From NCBI GenBank assembly GCA_963169325.1, contig CAUJEY010000307.1, positions 1 to 64,000 of the forward strand: 64,000 bases of DNA, read 5' to 3'. Positions 62,707 through 64,000 of this stretch are shown here, piece by piece. The stretch comes from Bacteroidota bacterium. Its GTDB lineage: Bacteria > Bacteroidota > Bacteroidia > Chitinophagales > Saprospiraceae. The first letter of the stretch is position 1, and each line of letters opens with the position of its first letter. A program made the position numbers and the translations under genes. The notes beneath the pieces are model-generated. The model saw nothing but the letters and a program-made list of their open reading frames with translations. It was not told the DNA's origin and did not search any database.

Positions 62707-63948
62707 TCAGTGGCCGGTGTTGGTGGCCTGTCCACCATGGTTTATTTTGGTCGATAGGGACCATCGGTGGGATGGCGGCACGGGTTTGCCGGTTTCCGGC
62801 CGGCCAATATCTGCGCGGTGGTTAGCGTTCGGCGGGCTTTCCCCTTTCAAACCGATGGGCGTATTCCAATGGTAAATGCAGGCATCCTCTGCGCCGAAAC
62901 CACCCAAGCCGACCCAGCCGTGCCGCTCCGACACAAAATCGACGGCAAAACCGCCATAATTAAGGGCAGGTTCCTCGCCTTTCAGGCTCCAGGTGTCGCC
63001 GGAATCTTTGGTTAGCCAGGTTTGTGCGATATTCAGGTTAAAATCGGAGCACTGTACTACATACCAGCCCGGCTTGCCGGGTATTGCTTCAACAGCTTCC
63101 ACGGTGGCTACTTCACCGGCTACGGGCGGTGGCGGGGTGATTTGTGTCCAGGTAAGTCCGCCGTCAGCCGTGGTGAAAAACCGGGGTGCATAAAAATAGT
63201 AAGGGCTTGCCGCCATCCCGTTTTGCCCGTCGGTGAAGCTGATCATGGAAATGATGTCGTCATTGCCCAAAAACGGCAGGTCAATCAGTTCCCAGGTATG
63301 GCCCTTGTCTGTACTTCGGGCCAGTTTTTGATAAACGGTGGTGGCCCAAATCGTGTCGCCCAATGCGTCATAGGAGCCCGCAAGGGGTAGATAAAGTGTG
63401 GAATCGGAAAGGGCAAAAGAACCTTCTCCCGACCAGCTTGTACCGCCGTCGGTAGTGTAACGGTAATAATTCCGGTTGACGGCCACGCCGTTCAGCGGAT
63501 CGAAAAAATGTACGATGCTTCCGGCGCTCCGGTCTTCGAGTTGCAGTTGCCAACTTTGGCCGCCGTCGTTTGTACGGTACAGCCGATGTCGGTTTGGGTC
63601 GTCGAACCAAATCAACGACGCCCAGCAGGTATTTGCATCCAATGCGGCAATGGAGCCGGTCAGGTAACCCGCCGTGTTGGGTATCGTGTCGTATTGCCAA
63701 TTGGCGCCGCCGTCGGTGGTTCGGATGATCCAGGGGCGCAAGGTGGGCACCGTGGAATAGAAAGACGTGCTTGCGCCGGCCCATACCGTATTAGAGTCGG
63801 TGGCCTGCAAGGTTTGTACGGCAAAATAAGGGCCGAAGATACTGTCGGCTTGCGGAGCCCATTGGGCTCGAACGCCGGTGGAAAAGCCGCAACAGAGCAG
63901 GCAAAACAAGAGCAGGGCGCCGGGGCGCCGGGTGGGTGAGGGAAGCAT
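62707..63948 (-). CDS. BNR-propeller protein lacking a T9SS sorting domain
   Basis: 413 residues with a signal peptide (1-28, ending RAQ). BNR blades match those of the downstream paralogue (RTTDGGANWQY, RTNDGGQSWQL, YTTDGGTSWSG, RSTDKGHTWEL, TTADGGLTWTQ, TKDSGDTWSL). After IYHWNTPIG, where the paralogue enters its sorting domain, the sequence becomes ~45 low-complexity polar residues ending in TNTGH. I find no sorting domain in any frame before the next gene. It is either a truncated T9SS cargo or a periplasmic form. It lies 30 bp upstream of its paralogue on the same strand. Confidence 0.8.
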   Translation of the reverse strand: MLPSPTRRPGALLLFCLLCCGFSTGVRAQWAPQADSIFGPYFAVQTLQATDSNTVWAGASTSFYSTVPTLRPWIIRTTDGGANWQYDTIPNTAGYLTGSIAALDANTCWASLIWFDDPNRHRLYRTNDGGQSWQLQLEDRSAGSIVHFFDPLNGVAVNRNYYRYTTDGGTSWSGEGSFALSDSTLYLPLAGSYDALGDTIWATTVYQKLARSTDKGHTWELIDLPFLGNDDIISMISFTDGQNGMAASPYYFYAPRFFTTADGGLTWTQITPPPPVAGEVATVEAVEAIPGKPGWYVVQCSDFNLNIAQTWLTKDSGDTWSLKGEEPALNYGGFAVDFVSERHGWVGLGGFGAEDACIYHWNTPIGLKGESPPNANHRADIGRPETGKPVPPSHRWSLSTKINHGGQATNTGH

Positions 63949-64000
63949 GGTTGTTTTGTTTTTAAGTGATTGTATTGGCGCTCTTTATCACACGTAAAGC

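Overview
The window looks like the chromosome of a member of the Bacteroidota, most probably a Saprospiria/Lewinella-like bacterium. This rests on several things seen here: many secreted proteins ending in type IX secretion (T9SS) sorting domains, a giant protein with choice-of-anchor L and SprB-like modules, a three-subunit Bacteroides-type succinate dehydrogenase, a eukaryote-like ribonucleotide reductase small subunit, and promoters of the TTTG-N19-TAnnTTTG type used by the Bacteroidota sigma factor. The genus is inferred. No rRNA, tRNA, CRISPR array or complete insertion sequence was recognised.

Layout. 1-2273: two secreted proteins on the minus strand, the first cut by the window edge. 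2950-9548: nrdA and nrdB (dNTP synthesis), both minus strand but about 3 kb apart. Between them lie a dinD remnant, a secreted esterase, a GIY-YIG gene bracketed by two 205-bp palindromes, and a YegP-like protein. 10121-12104: a dockerin-containing secreted protein and a CorA transporter. 12491-20067: a giant adhesin-like protein with 17 tandem modules, broken near its end by an apparent one-base frameshift that separates it from its T9SS sorting domain. 20197-24369: housekeeping block mazG, rpsO, pnp. 24520-25140: a nested fold-back repeat element without a gene. 25305-29060: small accessory genes (Rpn-like nuclease, FGE-like protein, cytidine deaminase, CbrC family). 29287-33180: sdhC, a small lipoprotein, sdhA, sdhB. 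33217-43066: secreted proteins plus the first copy of an unnamed helical protein family. 43089-45003: a PLP enzyme of sulfur amino acid metabolism divergent from an Lrp-type regulator. 45022-48597: small genes, an M1 peptidase and a SPOR protein. 48716-59078: a tandem duplication of a two-gene divergent module. 59428-63948: a thioredoxin-like protein, a membrane protein and two paralogous BNR-type secreted proteins.

The most unusual feature is the module made of a ~466-residue helical protein of unknown function transcribed divergently from a large T9SS-secreted protein. It occurs three times (37191-41533, 48716-53861, 53875-59078). The three helical genes share a promoter-like sequence with constant geometry, and the two tandem copies look homogenised by gene conversion at both gene ends. 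A second recurring theme is intergenic hairpins built from short tandem words (7-9 nt) followed by their inverted copies. They abut stop codons or start regions of many genes, and the word differs from locus to locus. DnaA-box-like sites cluster upstream of nrdB.
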